The translations under genes were made by a program, and so were the position numbers. Shown in pieces: positions 44,440 through 54,422 of a stretch of DNA of 64,000 bases (its first letter is position 1; each line of letters begins with the position of its first letter). Origin of the DNA: Septoria linicola (Eukaryota > Ascomycota > Dothideomycetes > Mycosphaerellales > Mycosphaerellaceae); the NCBI GenBank assembly GCA_024114885.1, contig CP099427.1:1488001-1552000 (forward strand). The letters run 5' to 3'. The notes beneath the pieces were generated by a model. The model had not been told where the DNA came from. It saw only the letters and a list, made by a program, of their open reading frames with translations, and did no database searches.

Positions 44440-44660
44440 TCGAGCAAAACAGCACTGGCGCGGTGTCACTCGTGCTACCAGCAAAATGTGTCGCCCTCTG
44501 ACTAGAGGGAAAGTCCGGAACTCAAAGGTAACATGGTCCTGCTCGGATCTTCGAGCAACTTGACTGTGCAAGAGGGCAGTGCATCACTACTGAACAGCAC
44601 ACCGCTCACTGTGTCCTCCCGGGCTTAGACAGCTACTCAAACGCTATAAGACTGTAAACG
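44440..44660 (+). ncRNA. Candidate RNase P / MRP-class RNA
   Basis: The string AGAGGGAAAGTCCGGAACTC (44504-44523) matches the most conserved block (CR-I, 5' strand of helix P4) of RNase P/MRP RNAs, which reads GAGGAAAGUCCGGGCUC in bacteria and GGGGAAAGUCCCCGG in human MRP. A perfect 6-bp hairpin CCCTCT-GACT-AGAGGG (44494-44509) ends just before it, at the place of P3. AAGTCCGG (44511-44518) can pair along all 8 bases with CCGGGCTT (44619-44626), one G-U included, as P4 should. GAACAGCACACCGC at 44592-44605 resembles the conserved ACAGA..ACCGCC element of the specificity side. The span is short for a nuclear RNase P RNA and no T-run terminator was found, so the ends are guesses. Confidence 0.35.
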
Positions 44661-44796
44661 CATCGACTATCAAGAGCGGCCACATCAACCGTTCGCAGAA
44701 CCGGCCTCCTGGTACGCAGCTGGACTTCCCAGGTCCCCGCACCTTCTTACGCTTCGCAACACTCACTACTACCGGTCTCAAGGGATATCAGCAGCC

Positions 44797-45412
44797 ATGT
44801 CACCCCGACCCGTTGTACGCACCTGTCCCCATTATGTTGAAGGTCGTCCACTCGTTTGCCAGCCATGCTGGAGCTTCGAGCAAGCAACTACAGGCGCCGG
44901 AGCGTCCTTTCCAGCCAACGAACTCGACATGAAGCGCTACAGCGAAGCACCCAGGACTCGCCAGCAGCGTGAGTCTGACCCTCTACCAAGTGGCTCGACT
45001 TCACTGACACTGACCAGGTCAACGTGACGTACAAGTCTTACAAAGTCAACGACCTCCGGCTACAACTGTCTGGTACGACGATCGCTCTGTCGCCAACAGC
45101 TTCATCTATGCGGATGGTCAGCCTCAGCCACTCGTCAACTATCCTTACGCGACCACTCTACAGTTTGAAGAAGAGCTCCTGCCTGTTGCGAACCCAAACT
45201 ATCAGCAAGCTGGCACACAGACCGCTGGCGGCCTGCCGTTGTACCAAGCACAGCAAGCACAACAAGCCCAAAAGGCACAGCCAGCACAACAGCTTCCATA
45301 CTATGCCACTTACAACCGCCAACCTATGCAGCTCAACACCAATGTACCACCGAGCGCTCCACAGCAGCCACAGCCGCAGACACCGCGAATGCCGTCGAAG
45401 CGCAAGCGATGA
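44797..45412 (+). CDS. Small unknown Gln-rich protein
   Basis: Exons 44797-44968 and 45018-45412 (intron GTGAGT..CACTGACACTGACCAG) give 188 aa. The N-terminus has four Cys in CPHYVEGRPLVCQPC (a possible small zinc knuckle). The middle has an aromatic-rich patch (TVWYDDRSVANSFIYADG). Residues 125-185 are a Gln/Ala repeat (YQAQQAQQAQKAQPAQQ), and the end is basic (MPSKRKR), like a nuclear signal. The family is not recognised. The candidate RNase P-like RNA lies just upstream on the same strand. Confidence 0.65.
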
Positions 45413-46415
45413 GCAAAGCATCTGTCGCTATGCAGCATGACTACGTTAGGACCTTGCACGTATGGGATGGACAGGCGTTGACTGGAGTTAGTTGCTGGGC
45501 TTACGAAGCAATTTACGAGGAGGGAACGAGCGCACATGAACATGATCTGCCTATTCCTAGCCTACAGAATGATCTTTGATCTGATGTGCTGTTCCCTGTT
45601 TCCTTGTCCCCACGCGGCCAAATGCTCTCCCCTCGGCCTCACCTAGCCCCTGTATATGTTGCGCGCGTTCGCCAAGCTCTCCAACTCAGGTGCATAACAT
45701 ATTTGTCCTTCCTTCCTCCTCGTTGCCTTACCCATCGGCTTTGCTCGGGATCCCGCTGACTGTTAGCATGTCACGTTAGGTCCATGTGAATCAGTGAACA
45801 GCATGCAAAGTCGAGCCTCAAGGCATCGAGCCGTTATATGGGCCATTGCAAAAGATTGACTTCGGCACTCCCCTATGCTATTGACTGCTACAAAAGTTCC
45901 TATATTCCGTGCAAATGTGAAGAGGCTGTCTATTTGTCTCAATAGAAACAAAAGGACAAGAGGTTGAGATTCACCAGATATCTACAGTTTTCGTCAGGTG
46001 GACTATAGAGCTGTCGTCTCAAAGTTCCGCTCCACCTTGTTTTCGCGCAGACAGTCGTATCCAACATCAAGTTTCCGATGTCTAATTGAGAACAGCCAGC
46101 AGTACTGTATAGCTATTGGCAGCATGCGGCAGCCACTCAGGAAGGTTTCTCACTGACCCTCTGAGGCATTCATGCAGCGACTTGCCGCTGATGGAGTGCA
46201 AGCGAGAAGACGTGGGTCGATTGTTACCTCATAGTAGATGTAGTGAGAGTACTGTAAGCTTATCTGCACATACGTGAAGAAAGTTCGGCTAATTGGCTAG
46301 TAGAGTGTGTGGATAAATCGTCTTCACTTCGTTGTCTTCATAGTGGGTCATGCTTTGATGACCAAGCTCAAAACTGCTTCGAAAGAATAGCAAATGCTTT
46401 GATTATGTGCTACCG
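45413..46415. other. Convergent 3' intergenic region, nothing recognised
   Basis: About 1 kb between the Gln-rich protein (+) and HIS1 (-). Only short frames are present. Confidence 0.5.
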
Positions 46416-47488
46416 CTACGTGGTTCTTGAGTTGTCGATCTTTGTGACGAGAATGTCTGTAGCGCCAACAGCTTGCAACTCATCCATGACATCCGAGATC
46501 GACTTCTTCAGTACCATAGCTTGCACAGCGACCCAGCCTTCCTCCTCAAGAGTGTTCACTGTAGGTGCTCGTTTCCCAGGCGTGATGCTTCGTGCTTGGT
46601 CTAGATTCTTCCGTTCCACGTTGTAGGTGCAGAGTACATATTTCTGCGCTGTGATGACTCCACGAATTCTGTTCGCGATGATGCCGACCAATTTGGGGTC
46701 AGATGGGTGTTTTGACTGAATGAGCACTGCTGTAGATTCCACAACTGTTGCGATAGCTTTGAGTCCAGCAGCTCGCATCGTCTCGCCAGATTCGACCAGA
46801 TCGACAATTCCGTCAGCCACGCCAAGAGCACATGCTGCTTCAACACTTCCGCCCACGAACTTCACGTGAGTTTTGAGCTTTGGCTTCTCAGCATCGCCGT
46901 TCGTGGAGCCATTGGCTTGCGAGTCCTTGTTCTCAAGATTTCGGAAGTATTCCTCAGTAAGACCAGTAAAGCTCGTCACGACGTTCCTGCCAACCAGTTG
47001 TTCAGGCGTTTGAATGTCGCCCTTCTCAGGCACCTGTACTTGTAGCTTGCACTGTCCAAACTCCAGATCCATAATCTCCTCGATTCCGTGGGTTTCCGTG
47101 GCAGGCGTAACTGCTTCATGCTCGGCAACAGTGTCTCGCCCAGTGATTCCAAGATCAACACGGCCTTCTCCCACGAATGTCGGAATATCTGCAGCTGGGA
47201 GGAAGACTAGTGCTACAGGGTGATTCTTGACCAAAGCAATATCCAGTCTGTTGTGGCGGTGGAACTTGATATCAGATCCTGCAAGAAGGTCGAGACATGC
47301 TTGATTCAGTCTGCCCTTCTTGGGCACTGCAAAGAGCAGACGATCGTTGAGGCTGGAGAGCGTAGATGTCAGCGTGGGCAAAGACCGACTGAATCGCCTT
47401 TCAAGGCCCTCGCGAGGATTTTCTTGTTTCACACCCATGGTGTTACCAGATCTAGGCAAAGGTGGACGTACTGATTGACAAGATCCAT
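46416..47488 (-). CDS. HIS1: ATP phosphoribosyltransferase (first step of histidine synthesis)
   Basis: Exons 47488-47472 and 47352-46416 give 317 aa. The 17-base first exon codes for MDLVN plus two bases; the join makes MDLVNHLNDRLLFAVPKKGR, the family's conserved start. A long upstream open frame to 47741 is a chance extension. Catalytic region: DLGITGRDTVAEHE; the PRPP-binding signature ACALGVADGIVDLVESGETM then RAAGL; and the C-terminal regulatory domain YNVERKNLDQARSITPGKRA to the end (feedback inhibition by histidine in the family). The enzyme joins ATP and PRPP to phosphoribosyl-ATP in the cytosol. It lies head to head with RPS28, 555 bases apart. Confidence 0.96.
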
Positions 47489-48043
47489 TGTGCACGGGAA
47501 TGTGGCTTTCTCTTAAAGAAAAGCTGTAGAAGTGGGTACGACGTAGCTTAGCAAGCTGTGTGAGGAAAGAGACGATCTTGCTTGCGCCTTTGCGGGAGCG
47601 ACCTGCGGTGGAAGTAGGACTGCTTTCTGGACTGCAGACGGCGTCAAATCGGAGGAGTGAGTCAACACGTGGGTCCAGAAATGGTCGTTTGTTTGCATAC
47701 ACAACAGCACTACGGCAAGCTGCGACGACACAGAACAGCAATCGTTGAGCTCTAATCTGCAGCTAGCGGGTAGCAAGAGAATGCGGTATCGCTCCCTCTT
47801 TTTGTGTGCGTCTCGAGCTCCAATGGCAGATGTAGCTAATTTTCCAAAAACTCATGCCTGAGGTTAGAGAAATGTTCGCTTAATCTGTCGTTAGCGCGGA
47901 ATTTCGGATCTTGGCGTCTTGAATCCACGCACGATTTGAGGAAGGCACGACCAGTCAGCAAATTCTGTAGACCGACCATCCTCGCAGCACGATCACGCCA
48001 AACCACACCGAAAACTCTTCAACCCGATCACACAACTGCAAAG
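47489..48043. promoter_or_regulatory. Divergent promoter region of HIS1 and RPS28
   Basis: A 555-base region shared by two housekeeping genes pointing away from each other. The RPS28 side has a C/A-rich leader (CACACCGAAAACTCTTCAACC). No specific factor site is claimed; GCN4-type TGACTC sites were not seen with certainty. Confidence 0.4.
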
Positions 48044-48433
48044 ATGGATTCCGCAAAGTCAGTGACTGCGAAAAGCGCAAATTGGAGGCCAAAATACTGA
48101 CGGATTGTGCGCAGGGTCCCAGTCAAGCTCGTCAAGGTCACTCGTGTCCTCGGCCGTACCGGTATGCGATAGTCGAATGGCGAGAGGAAGGAAGCAAAAG
48201 AAGGTCAAAATCTGACAAGAGTACAGGCTCTCGTGGAGGTGTGACCCAAGTCCGCGTCGAGTTCATGGACGACACCACCCGTAGCATTATCCGCAACGTC
48301 AAGGGACCAGGTAAGGATAGCTGAACGGAAAGGTGGACAACGTCTGGATATTTGCTGACTGCGGCGCGCAGTCCGTGAGGACGACATCCTCTGCCTCCTC
48401 GAATCTGAGCGTGAGGCCCGCAGACTGAGATAA
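48044..48433 (+). CDS. RPS28: 40S ribosomal protein S28 (eS28)
   Basis: Four exons (48044-48057, 48115-48161, 48227-48310, 48372-48433) give 68 aa, the usual size. The spliced protein reads MDSAKVPVKLVKVTRVLGRT, then GSRGGVTQVRVEFMDDTTRS, then IIRNVKGPVREDDILCLLES and EREARRLR, a full eS28. The first intron uses a GTCAGT donor and removes the frame break after MDSAK. Three introns in 68 codons make it intron-dense; the introns are 49-65 bases and could not hold a normal box C/D snoRNA with flanks easily. The protein is part of the small-subunit head near the mRNA exit. Confidence 0.97.
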
Positions 48434-49504
48434 GCATGGAGAACGAAAAGGCAGTGTGGAGTTGGAACGAGGCCTGGAGATGATGGCAGTCATGAATTGA
48501 GGACACTTTCAGCGGGTAGCGGCAGCACCTGGCGTTATGGCTATGGCTTCGGCATGTACGCTGTGACTGAGAGCACAGCGGAGTCTTCACAAATTCGAAT
48601 TGTGGTTCACGCCAGCTGCAGGCTTTGAGACCACCCCAAATCGAGCATCACGAAAGCATCTCTGTCCAGACTATGGCCACGCGCAAGATCATGGGATGAA
48701 TGAATGATCGTAAAGCTAACGAATGACCCAACTGGTGATTATGCCTCGTGTCTCCTGCAATACTGGGCAGCAAGATCTGCCACTCAATCACCTCGATCTC
48801 ACGTAGTCTAGAGACAATCCCATCGAAAGATTGGAGCGCCTGACATCGGCGTGCAAGGAAGGCCGGGCCTTGGTTACATGCTACAGATGTGTGTCGCATC
48901 GCGCTTGTGGCATGCCAGAAGACCAAGCCAGCAGAGCTCCATATGCCTAGGCTCTCCGCGTAATCCGTCCAAATGCTCGCGGGGGCCATGCCAGGCGACA
49001 GCGTGAAGAGTGCGACAGAATGAATTGTGAGGCAAAAACGCAGGTGACCTTCCAGCCATGAAATTCTGCGTTACCAGAAAGCTCGGCAAGAAGGCCTAAA
49101 AGACGCTTCAGATTCGATCTTGATCGCCAATATGACCAGCCAGTCCACGGAGAATCAGGTCTGATGGTTGATTATGCGTTCTAAATTGTGTGTAAAGAGG
49201 GAAGGAAGGCAGGATCAAGCGAGGATTGTGACTTTGAAGACTGCCGGCGCACAGGCGCGCCAAGCTTGCACGGACCTCAGCAAAATCTGCCGCGCATCTA
49301 AAACCTCGCGTCTCTCTCTCTCTCTCTGTTTTCTTGACCATTATTCTCCTCTTCTTCGTTCCGCTTCCCTCCCACCCCTCCTCCTTCTTCGCGCCCGACA
49401 CCTCCGAGTTGAGTTGAAGCAGAGAGCAGTGATGTTCCACCTCTGTTGCTGCGGCTCTGTACGCGGCACAAGTGGTTCGTCGCGCTTCTCTTGCTGATCT
49501 CACA
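48434..49504. other. Gene-poor region with a TC microsatellite
   Basis: A (TC)n tract occupies about 49311-49327 inside a pyrimidine-rich zone. The frame at 48648-48989 (minus) starts MAPASIWTDYAESLGIW but shows no domain. No supported gene. Confidence 0.45.
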
Positions 49505-49790
49505 GAATATCATTGAGTCGAGGCTCCAGCTTCGATGACCGTCATTTCTGCACCACCGCAGGCCTGCTTGACTGCAGCCACGTTTCCGCGCGGCTTGCAC
49601 TCAGGTCTGGTATGACGCGCTGTCCTGACTGCCCTCACTGAATACCATTGAGTCGAGGCTCCAGCTTTGATACCCGTCATTTCTGCACCACCGCAGGCCT
49701 TGATCCATTGTAGCTACGTTCCGGCGCAGCTTACACTTTGCTCAGGCGTGACGCGTCGTCACCGCTGACCTCAGAGAATTTCCAGAGTAC
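49505..49790. repeat. 135-136-base tandem repeat, two copies plus a start of a third
   Basis: GAAT-A/C-CATTGAGTCGAGG begins units at 49505 and 49640; a third unit starts GAATTTCCAGAGT at 49776 and fades. The first 55 bases of the two full units are nearly identical (GTCATTTCTGCACCACCGCA occurs in both), and the second halves are more diverged. No frame is conserved across the units, so this looks non-coding. Confidence 0.7.
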
Positions 49791-50109
49791 GAAGACCAGA
49801 GCAAGAAACTGCGTGACCACATGCAGACACTTCGAACTGGTTCTTCGCAAAGTCGAAGACTTCTCTGCGGCGAGCATTGACGATTGCCACCAAGCAGTCA
49901 CACGTCATTGTTTTCTATGATGCAAGATACTGCTGCCCTCGTGCCAGACCCTTGATTTTCTATGTCCAGAGAATGATTCAAAGAGTTCCGATTCCAGCTG
50001 AGATTTTCACGAGACTACACTGCCACCGCGCAGACACTTCTTCGGGTCACAGGCCATGATGACACTGCTTCTGCAGACACTTCAAGCCGATGTCAACATG
50101 CTTACCAGA

Positions 50110-50490
50110 GTCATTGAGATATTGAAGTCACTGAAGTGAAGCTGCCCAGGCACTCCATGAGGTCACCTCAAGCACTAAGACATCGAGACACTGAGCTGCT
50201 GAGGTCACCTCGAGCACTGAGTCATCGAGACACTGAGACACCGATTTATTGATGCCACTGAAATGAAGCTGCCCAGGCACTCCGTAAGGTCAATTCAAGC
50301 ACTGAGTCACTGAGTCACTGAGTCACTGAGTACCAAGTTCCACGATGCTCATAATTGAGTCTTTGAGATTTCCAAGTCACCGGTCCACCGGTTCATCGAG
50401 TTTTCGAATCACTGAGTCTCCGAGTTTTCAAGTCTCCGAGTTACCAAGTTGTCACTGAAGGGAGCTGCCCAGGCACCTGCCAAGGTCACA
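50110..50490. repeat. Degenerate 8-base (CACTGAGT) minisatellite with a longer repeated block
   Basis: The octamer occurs in pure tandem at about 50299-50330 and as variants (CATCGAGA, TCCGAGTT, CACTGAGA) through 50110-50450. A 30-base block, GAAGCTGCCCAGGCACTCC with flanks, is repeated at about 50143 and 50262 and in changed form at 50457, each followed by AGGTCA. It is non-coding in all frames as far as can be judged. Confidence 0.7.
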
Positions 50491-52303
50491 GAAGTCTCAT
50501 TGCGACATTGTCCGATGAGTAATGTACAAGCGAGAACGCCATTGCCAACGCGTAGTGGCTGTTCCGTGCGTATTGTTCCAGAGCTCAAGGCCACTGCATA
50601 CACTTCAAGGGTGGGAAACGGTCGCCTTCCAAGTTACAGACGCTGCAGCCCACTGCGCGCAGACACTGCATCAAGTCGTTGACTACCCCGAGACATCTTC
50701 GAGCAGAGACTGCCCACGGCAGGAGCCTCCCTTGTTGATCACTGAACGCTACACAAATGAAAGTACGACACTGGTTGGTTGCAAGAGGCGCATCACAGGT
50801 GCGGAGTGTCAACGCTGTTCGGGCATTCGGCCCTCGCTGTTCCAGCTCAACCCAAAGTCGCTTAACCACGAGCGCAAGGTCTTTACTGATCTTTCACCTT
50901 CGTCCTGGGGCCTTGAACATGACCATCACGATCATCTGACTTTTACAGTCACTTGTAGGGATGGGGCTTTTACTACACACCACGATTTGCCTGCTTTCCG
51001 GCTCATACACATAGCCTCCAAGCTACTTCATCTCAATCAGTGGAAGAAGAACTCCATTTACTTGGAGGGGATCTTAGCAGGCCCTCGTCTACTCCACCCT
51101 TCTCTGCCTTGTCTAAATGGCGGATGGAGGACTAATCACTGACGGACATACTCTTTACTCTTTCATGTCATGCTTGGACGCACGTCGTCTGGGCGGGTGA
51201 GAAGGATGACTCTCTCGTCAGTATTTGCCCCACGTACTGCACCAAACTCTCTGATTCTAGGTTTTCAGCTCAGCTTCACCGCAGTATTTCTATGTGACTA
51301 GTCTGCTTTCCGACCCGAGCCTTGTCGATCTCGACTTTATTAGAGTCGCCCACACAGTAAGCAGTCAGCGATTCAGCGCTCGCTGCTGTTGTATCCCCGC
51401 CCAGTGGCTCGTGGCTCCATCGTGGTCTGATTGAGTCATCTGAAATCAAGTCGGCATGAGTCTCTACGGCTTCGCAGCTCTTTCCTTCGTCGTTGACATC
51501 GGTCTGGAGTGCCTGGTGGACGAGTTCGTCGATCATGAATGTTGATCTCCTATGGATCGCAACCACAGTTGACCTTGTGCTCCTGCAATCGCCATGAGCC
51601 ATCCTTTCTGGGGCGGATCTGGATCGCTACTCGCGCTCAGGATGTTTGTGATTCGTTTCCATGCCGTCGGGTCGTGAGACAATGATTGCAAAGCAGTCCA
51701 CTTTCCAGCCGAGCTGACATGTGCTCCACTTCAAGTATCACACCGTCTACACAGCAGCGGAGGAAACGAATCTGAGTGACGTAGTTACAGAACATCTTGA
51801 CATGGAAGCATGAATATTGTTTAATGTTTTTGTGATATCATCGCTTGCTAAGATGCTAGCTGTGGTAGGGACCGTCAGTAGAGTTGAGTGAACTCTGTAG
51901 CAACCCACTTGCAGCGTCGAGCCAGCGAGGCCACAGTCCGCCACTAGCAGTGCCATCATGAAAACATACATCGCCAATAAGAGTTGAAAACACAGGCACT
52001 CATGGGTAGACATTGAGTACCGCCGAGTCGCACGCAAAAACGCAATGGGGTGTCAAGGGTGCGATCAGGGAAACAAACTGCATTATCCTCGCATCTCAGA
52101 TCCATGAGCCACGGGCTTCAAGGCCGATTCCGCTGGTATCATTGTTGCAATTCTTCTTCGCCGTAGTGGTTCATGGCATGCTATTCTCTAGATCCGCCGG
52201 ATTGAGGTGGTGATGAGAAACATGCGTCCTTCGTCCTCGCTCCCGCACTCCAACGCCCGATGAAGTGCACACCGCTGATGACTGATAAAAGACTGAAGCA
52301 CAC
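50491..52303. other. Gene-poor region with two doubtful frames
   Basis: A plus frame of 206 codons at 50522-51142 and a minus frame of 108 codons at 51276-51602 (MIDELVHQALQTDVNDEGKS) lack domains. The second has a plausible composition for a small protein but no splice or neighbour support. Confidence 0.4.
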
Positions 52304-53644
52304 TTAAGCAGCTGGCTTTGGCTCCTCGGCCGGAGGCTCCGCAGCTGGCTCAGGCGCCTTCTCCTCAGCCTTGGTCTCACCAGCAGCAGCCTCTGGCTCG
52401 CCGCCGTCTGACGATGTCCAGAGGGTGAGGTTGTCACGCAGCAGCTGCATGATGAGGGTGCTGTCACGGTAGGACTCCTCTGACAATGAGTCGAGCTCGG
52501 CGATGGCGTCGTCGAAAGCCTGCTTGGCGAGGTGGCATGCGCGGTCGGGCGAGTTCAAGATCTCATAGTAGAAGACCGAGAAGTTCAGGGCAAGACCCAG
52601 GCGGATAGGGTGAGTTGGTGTGAGCTCAGTTTGGGCAACGTCGGTGGCGTTCTGGAAAACGTGTCAATTCCTGTCTGCCACAGCCCACGTTACACAAAGT
52701 TGTCATACCTTGTAGGCCTCGTGAGCAGCGGTTGCGGCAGTCTTGCGCTTCTCGCCAGAGGCGAACTCGGCGAGGTAGCGGTGGTAGTCACCCTTCCTAT
52801 TGTGCGTGTTAGCTTCCTATTCGCATACACTGCCGTTCACACGTCAGGCAGCAGGTTTGTAGTCCACGTACATCTTGTGGTAGAAGACCTTGCTCTCTCC
52901 GGTCTCGGCCTTTGGGATGAGGCTGTCGTCAAGGACGTCGAGCACATCTTGGCACACCTTCTCGAGCTCGGTCTCGATCTTCTGGCGGTAGTCGCGGATG
53001 ATTCCAACGTGCTTGTCTGAGCCCTTAGCCTCCTCCTTCTGCTCGATGCTGGAGATGATTCTCCACGACGCGCGGCGCGTGCCGACGACATTCTTGTAGG
53101 CCACGGAAAGCAAGTTACGCTCGTCGACTGTGAGCTCACCGCCGATCTGTACATTGTGTCAGTTCCGGCAGCCAACACGCCATGTCCACGGTGGCTGTTT
53201 CGTGGTGTGCGAAGCGTTGGAAGCTTATCGGGAGAGGTGTACCTTTGCGACTTCCTATTTTACCAGTCAGCTTTTTAGTCAATCGCCGCAACGTGCTGTC
53301 TTCGGCCAGCGTACCTTCATGTATCCGACCATCTCTGTGCACTCGGTCAGCGGAAGCCTTCTGCTGGCATGCTACAAGCTCATGACGTACCATCGTAGCG
53401 TTCAGCCTGCTCGCACAGTCGTGCGAGGAACGTCTTGCTATTGCTGCTGTCAGTGGGCTGCTCGAATGCAGGCGCGACGTGATGGACGGCTGTACCTCTC
53501 GCGCTGCAACAAATTCGAGTTAGCATTCTGTTCAGAGTAGCATCGCGGCGTGTTGAGGTGATTCGTTGAGGGCCCGCGAGGGTTGCGCAATGCCTGCTCC
53601 GCCGAACAGGCAGATGGGGATAAAGAACATACCTCAGTGGCCAT
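52304..53644 (-). CDS. 14-3-3 protein
   Basis: Eight exons: 53644-53633, 53503-53496, 53437-53391, 53334-53315, 53254-53243, 53146-52872, 52796-52709 and 52651-52304, giving 269 aa. Exons 2 and 5 are microexons of 8 and 12 bases (CGCGAGAG and the Glu-Val-Ala-Lys codons), required to rebuild FLARLCEQAERYDEMVGYMK and EVAKIGGELT. The signatures RNLLSVAYKNVV and YRDSTLIMQLLRDNLTLWTS are intact, as is the peptide-binding groove residue set. The acidic, Ala/Pro/Glu-rich tail after DGGEPEAAAGE is typical of fungal forms. 14-3-3 dimers bind phosphoserine/threonine motifs in cytosolic signalling. Confidence 0.96.
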
Positions 53645-54422
53645 CTCGGCGGTCTGCTCAGCTGATAATTCGTGGGTGGGTCGTTCGGAAAAGTCGTGGG
53701 TCGTGAAGCGGCCGTAAAGTTTTGAGAGATGTCTTTGTTGTTGGTCAAGAGGTGGTGTTTGTTAGTAAGAGAGCTGTGACATGCGATTCTTGGCACAGGG
53801 AAAGGGCGGGACGACTGCGCTTGCTGCCGAAAATGAGCAACTTGCGATTGTTTCAGAACCATTGCTCACTCTCACTCGTCCATCTGCCCAGTTGCTGCCC
53901 AGTTTCCATGTCATGGTTGACGTGGTCGCCAGCTTCACGTTCACATGTACTGCAAACTGTCCATACTGCTGCCCAAGTCTGGCTCGAGTAGCTCTGCATT
54001 ATGGACCACCACGAGTACTATACATCCTGGTGGTCATTGATGCAGTACTGATCTTACCTGGGCTATTAATGCGGCGCGTTGCTTGAGGCCACTGCGAAGA
54101 GTGGCCGTTCCGGTTCGTTTTGCTCCAAAGAATCGAGCTCACGCGACACTGCGTTCCTCCAGAGTTGAAATGAACAGTACTGTTGGCTACAGTTTCCCGA
54201 ACGTTAGGCAGAAGGAAGTACGGCGGGTCTGCACAGTCAACCCGCCATATTTCGGTGCTCGAGAGCTTCGCCATGACTGACCAGTCTCGTAGCTGCAGCA
54301 AAAGGATGATCTACCAAGAGTGCCAAGTCGAAGGATGAAAGAGGTGAGGACTGTATTCAGGTCTCGAACTTCCAGCTTGTCTCTACTGCAGTACTTCCAA
54401 GCCCTCTCTAGCACTGTCGAAG
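53645..54422. other. Divergent promoter region
   Basis: Upstream of the 14-3-3 gene (-) and of the F-box gene (+). Pyrimidine-rich near the 14-3-3 side. No further gene seen. Confidence 0.5.

Noticed and set aside
46416..47741. HIS1 with a 124-residue N-terminal extension
   Set aside because: The open frame crosses an intron by chance; the short first exon at 47488 recreates the conserved start of the family.
50522..51142. Plus-strand frame of 206 codons
   Set aside because: Begins at the edge of the minisatellite, no domain, other frames equally open; not supported as a gene.
52532..53020. Plus-strand frame of 162 codons
   Set aside because: Antisense of 14-3-3 exons and introns.
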